Positions 59,911 to 64,000 of a DNA stretch of 64,000 bases are shown in pieces; position 1 is the first letter of the stretch, and every line of letters starts with the position of its first letter. The translations under genes were made by a program, and so were the position numbers. The notes beneath the pieces were generated by a model. It was not told the origin of the DNA, did not search any database, and saw only the letters and a program-made list of their open reading frames with translations. The DNA comes from Gnetum montanum (Eukaryota > Streptophyta > Gnetopsida > Gnetales > Gnetaceae). Location of the stretch: NCBI GenBank assembly GCA_015680685.1, contig MNCI01011864.1, positions 469,751 through 533,750 of the forward strand, read 5' to 3'.

Positions 59911-60770
59911 TGATGAGTCCTGATTTTGTTAGCTCTAATATCTTATATCAGAGCCTTGATATCTGGTCCATAATATCAGGTCCTAAGAAATGATGTCGGA
60001 TATCTGATATCATCTCTTCCATGCTAACCTATAAATACAACACTTGGATGCATAGTTGGGATATAGTTTAGTTTCAAATTTTAGTTAGCTTTTTCATAGA
60101 TTATTAATTTCTACTCCTATTATTTCCTAGTGCATACCTGCAGTGTGATGTTTGTAATTGTACAACATCCTTATTTGAGTGTGACATACTTGGACACGTT
60201 ACATAACCAGAAATAAAGATTGAGATTACTTCCATCATTGCATCATCCACATTACTTTTAATTATTTAATTGTTTCTTGTTTTACTTAGTTAATGTTTCC
60301 ATTTATTGCTCTTTATGATTCTTTTCATTAAGCAAAATGAGTATGACTAATTGCAAGCACTTAAGTGTAATTGCTTGGTAACCTCACAATGTATCATTTG
60401 GTAAGCCTAGTGACATATGCTTGGTAATTTCAATGGTAGTCTCACAAAGTACAAAGCATGTGTAGATGATCAAGAATGAATACTCATCACACGTAGGCTA
60501 GTTTAGACTTTACTTTCCATCATTACTTAGCTTAATTAATTAATTTTTTTTATTGTCATTAGGAGCAACATAGGATTAGACAACATCATCATATGCCTCA
60601 CTTTGGAATAAACCACATATGACAAAGCTACCGCTAGTCCAAGTGGAAAGATGAAGAACTACGATTAGAGCATAACAATTTAGATGCACAGCTAGTTCCA
60701 TCTACGAAATTTGACTTTTTCATGCATGAATGCTTGTGATTTATATGATTAATCATAGGAATACCTCACA
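59911..60770 (+). repeat. 3' LTR of element B, shared with a following unit
   Basis: Starts TGATGAGTCCTG, with TATA at 60030-60037. It lacks the last 8 or so bases (ACTCATCA) present in the 5' LTR and passes at 60771 straight into sequence matching 17875 onward of element B. Confidence 0.8.
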
Positions 60771-61914
60771 ATAAAACTAAGAATAAACATGGAATCATTA
60801 TGCCTATATAGAAAAGTGAAGAACCAAGTGGGAATGAAAAGGGTGTGACATGAAGGGAATTTGTGTATTCTCTAGGCCTACTGCCATATGTTCTATCTTG
60901 TTGTCAATGATGTATTATTTTCTCAAGCTCCAATGAAAAATAAAATTAAGAGTACAATAAGTGCTACCTTATCATGTCATTGAAAAAACATGTTACACAT
61001 GGCTGAAGGTAATCCTCTTGCAAAGTCAACATAGTAAAAACAAAATAAAAGCACAAAATAAAATTTTTGGGGGTCCCACTGGAAATACATGTTATCCATG
61101 CCTAAATATAGGTAGCTTCTAAGAAACCTAAAAAAATAAAAAGTGTGTTATTAATAAAGTCCTTCCTTAAATAACATTTCTAAGTGGTAATACTCCTTTC
61201 AATAATGGTAGTCTTATGGTTGTTAGCTCTAGGGATGAAATAATGAAATTTTAGTTAAAAGTGATTTGGACTTGGTTTGAATCTTGGATGGAAGGGCTAG
61301 TGATTACCTTAACCACACACCACACATAAGGATTCATTATGCCTATGGTAAGACACCTACATCCTAACTTTTGTAGTCCCTTCTACATTCTATTTTACCT
61401 CATTGCATATTTAATCATAACTTTATAGTTTTGAATAATATAGTGTTACTTTCTAGATTTGATGATATTAACATGTGTGTTTTGCTAGACAAGTATGTCT
61501 TACATTTAACTCCTTGCATGCCTACGGATACTTTTAAGCATGGTTATACAAGGGTATTAAGGGATGAAGCCTACTTTGGGGAGGAGCCACTTATATAGTT
61601 GTTGTATCTCATGCTTCACAAGCAACTCCACATCATCTTATGTCTTCCACTATGATAATGACTGAAAAAACACTTCCCATGAAGTCTTATAACCTATCCA
61701 TCAACTAAGAATCCTCAATCCATCTCACACAAACCTAATAAACTTTTGTTACCTGATATTCCTTCCTTATAGCTTTTAAGGGCCAAATTTTTGAATTTTA
61801 AGCATCATTTATGATCCATGACCCTTTAGATAGTCTCTGTGTCTTCCAAATCATCTAATTAACTCATTTTTACTATTGAAAATTGCCAAAAATTTGAAAT
61901 TTTTAGTGGTGACA

Positions 61915-62188
61915 TTGTAACTATGATGTCACATGACCTTTGATGTCACATCTATGATGCCATGCATATAAAAATAGTATATATATGTATGGGAGTTAGA
62001 AAAATTTTCATTCCATCATTTTGCGATAAGAGGAGTTTTTGTAGTTTCTTTCTCTATGCTTTGGCAACCTAACTTCCTAAAGCCATAACTTGCTCACTGT
62101 AGCTTCAATTTGAGAAATTCTCAAATCCTATAGATCATAGAGTAATCAACTTAGTCATTGGGGAGGAGGGGGGGTGCGGGGTAGGTGG
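61915..62188 (+). promoter_or_regulatory. Internal promoter-like module upstream of ORF2 (unit 2)
   Basis: Repeated TGATGTCACAT-type boxes (61930-61960), a TATA stretch GCATATAAAAATAGTATATA (61965-61984) and a purine run GGGGAGGAGGGGGGGTGCGG (about 62160-62180). Same order as 18946-19213. Confidence 0.45.
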
Positions 62189-62577
62189 TTCATTATGCAT
62201 ACATCTAAAAATGTAAGCCAAAATTTCCTAATGCCTAGAAGACATTATAAAGAATAAGTATAAGAGAATTATTAGAATATTATAACTAACTAATCAAATC
62301 CAAGCCAAAGGAACTTAACTAAATTTTCAAACTAACCAAACTAACCATTTAAGGGCACATGAAACAAAGAAATGACAATTGTAGAAAGGTCATAATAATT
62401 AAAGATATAACACGTAGGGAATTTCTTTTTGAAATTTTTCTAACTCTGCAATCATAATAAAGAACATAACTAATAAAAAATTGTAAGAGCTTTATCAAAC
62501 CAAGAATATGAGAAGGATAATGAATTACTATGAACTAATGTAAACCCTTAAAAATCTCAAACTCTTATTGATTGTAG

Positions 62578-64000
62578 ATGATACTAAAAAGGTCCACAAC
62601 TAAAGGACTTTCTCAACAAGGTAGAAAAGACTAAGAGGCCATGGGAGAGGCCAAGTAGGAGAACAAACTCCACAAGCTAAACATGCAGAGTAGGAGACTT
62701 AATCATTTCGTATCCATCAACAAACTCTTACTACTGAACATTTAGCACAAGTAGAGGTAGAAGCACCACTTGTACTTGAATAGGGATAATGCCTCACGTT
62801 GTCTAATGAATGCCTCCAAGCCATACAAGAAAAGTCTATCATGTCCATAGTCATCGTGGAACTGAACTTTGGTCTGTTCATGGAGTTTCTTTCAAAGGTT
62901 GTGAAGATGCAACTTTAAGCATCTCCTCTATGGCCTAGACTATCCAACAATGTCAAATGGTACTTAGGAGAAACTTATCAATTTTGGCAAAATAAACAAA
63001 TTGATGCTCTGATAAATATAGAAGGGGTATCGAGTTCTTACTCAATAGAAGCAATTTCAAAAGCCTTAAACATCCCAATGAAGGGGCTAATGTGGCATAG
63101 ATTTCAACTAGATTAGATATAGATGCAAAGAAACTATGGTTACAAAGGGATTATCGAAATAAGATAAAGATTATAGTGAGTTCACAACAGAAGAAAATAT
63201 TTATTTCAAGATTGGGACTTACAAATTTTTTTCAATAAAAAGACATAACAAGATATCCACATACACAGCTAGAAAAAGTGAGATATTGATAGGAAAATTC
63301 AACACCAACATCACACATTTAATCTTTATGGAGATATAGAGATGGTTCGACAAGAAGAAGGCAAGGAAGCCAACACTGCCATTCCATTGCTTGATAAGGA
63401 AACTTTGCAAGCAAGAATGGATCTTAAGCTACACCAATGATGTTCCAAGGAAAGCCCAAAATGATTCCTATGTCAAAATGTTCAAGTTGGTGCCACCTAA
63501 GAAGGATCAACTGGAAAAGCGAACAGGCATCGAGGGAGCTACACATTCAACCCCATGATAGTAACATTCTAGCTATCGGACAATAGTAATAATCAGGGCC
63601 CCGTAATCAACCACATGCTAGAGATAGACTTAAGCAACAAACTCCATCACATCCTTAAGATTACCATCCATCAATGAGCCATCTACATCAAATTGCAAAT
63701 ACCATTAGCTGGGGAATAAGAGAAGGTGCCAGCCTCTACAAGGTTAGAGAAAGCTCTGTCAAGCCCATAATTTTTATAGATCTTGCTAGTGGACAAGTGT
63801 CATTACAAGTAGGAGGAGAGGATATTGGGCACAACAAATTTTTGAAAATGCTGCATCATTCCATGTGATGTTGGAAACTAGTAAAGGAATTATAGTAGTG
63901 GTTATGCAGCACCCAAATGTAGCAAAAGTTATGGAAGTCATTACTGACCAAATTAAGAAATCCTTCAATATTTGTGTTGTGTCATTAGCTAATATCTCTA
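62578..64000 (+). pseudogene. ORF2 of the second B-type unit (partial)
   Basis: ATG 62578 follows TTGATTGTAG, as in unit 1. Phrases: RRLNHFVSINKLLL, EFTTEENIYFKIGTYKFF (63180-63235), KISTYTARKSEILIGKF, RWFDKKKARKPTLPFHCLI (63341-63397), YTNDVPRKAQNDSYVKMFKL and VPPKKDQLEKRTGIE. The frame continues one phase over as HQIANTISWGIREGASLYKV and VGGEDIGHNKFLKMLHHS, then VMLETSKGIIVVVM and IKKSFNIC to the window end. It contains stops, but the phrase-by-phrase match with unit 1 argues for former protein-level constraint. Confidence 0.6.

Larger units (their letters stand above)
14084..60770 (+). mobile_element. Element B: gag plus ORF2 LTR retrotransposon without pol, interrupted by element D
   Basis: The 5' LTR (14084-14968) and 3' LTR (59911-60770) share TGATGAGTC.TGATTTTGTTAGC starts, TATA context and long matching blocks. 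Without element D (37,397 bp plus one 5-bp duplication) the element is about 9.3 kb. The internal region holds a gag (15094-17591), a non-coding spacer, a promoter-like module and ORF2 (19582-20643 continued at 58051-59720). I find no protease, RT, RNase H or integrase motif, so it looks non-autonomous; element A, with a related LTR, gag and PBS, is a candidate helper type. It was inserted in the integrase region of A. Confidence 0.75.
60771..64000 (+). mobile_element. Second B-type unit without PBS and gag
   Basis: Colinear with 17875-20640 plus 58051-58360 of element B: spacer, promoter-like module (61915-62188), ORF2. It follows the LTR at 59911-60770 without PBS or gag. It runs out of the window. 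It is not interrupted by D, so it shows what ORF2 looked like at the D insertion site. Confidence 0.7.

Noticed and set aside
1-64000. Host genes, tRNA or rRNA genes
   Set aside because: Both strands were read for conserved plant proteins and cloverleaf-like elements; nothing outside transposable elements could be supported.

Overview
The window is a gene desert made of nested, decayed LTR retrotransposons plus one LINE. It is typical of a very large plant genome. The pol sequences belong to plant Ty3/gypsy lineages (Tat/Ogre-like with a second RNase H, and Athila-like). The density of old nested insertions, long elements (9-19 kb) and C-to-T decay suggest a gymnosperm or another large-genome land plant; the sequence does not settle the species. 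I see no host gene, tRNA, rRNA or CRISPR array. Almost all coding regions are pseudogenes with many stops, mostly TAG. The reading frames given here are reconstructions across stops and frameshifts.

Layout. (1) 1-4732: 3' half of a Ty3/gypsy element: integrase tail, an extra 170-codon ORF in the env position with its own TATA box, a polypurine tract and a 2.87 kb LTR bounded by TGTTGGC...GCCAACA. It is inserted in a LINE. (2) 4738-about 7213: the LINE on the minus strand (endonuclease end, reverse transcriptase, C-terminal Cys motif). (3) about 7214-14083: element A, Athila-like, with 5' LTR, primer-binding site, gag, protease, RT, RNase H and integrase, cut by element B. (4) 14084-60770: element B, with an LTR related to that of A and a gag but no recognisable pol. 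It carries a second gene (ORF2) behind a promoter-like module that resembles its own U3. After its 3' LTR comes a second ORF2 unit without gag (60771-64000), as in a tandem array. (5) 20649-58045: element D, minus strand, inserted in ORF2 of B with a perfect 5-bp target duplication (TACTA). (6) 27611-46333: element E, plus strand, same family as D, inserted inside D with target duplication AAATT/AAATC.

The most striking find is in D and E. Each is about 18.7 kb once nested insertions are removed. In both, a 5.2-5.3 kb gene lies between protease and RT in ANTISENSE orientation (E: 33563-38799 minus; D: 46480-51774 plus). The two copies share TATA boxes, exon reading frames, GT/AG splice sites at matching places and the stop position, but I do not recognise the protein. 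The RT frame of both elements starts just after a splice-acceptor-like site, so the antisense gene would sit inside an intron of the sense transcript. An antisense gene keeps its own introns through retrotransposition, because they cannot be spliced from the element's genomic RNA.

Because D and E are related and oppositely oriented, the window also holds a very large imperfect inverted repeat. LTR ends, primer-binding sites, polypurine tracts and target duplications were read directly from the bases. Family names come from motif recognition, and no alignment program was run.
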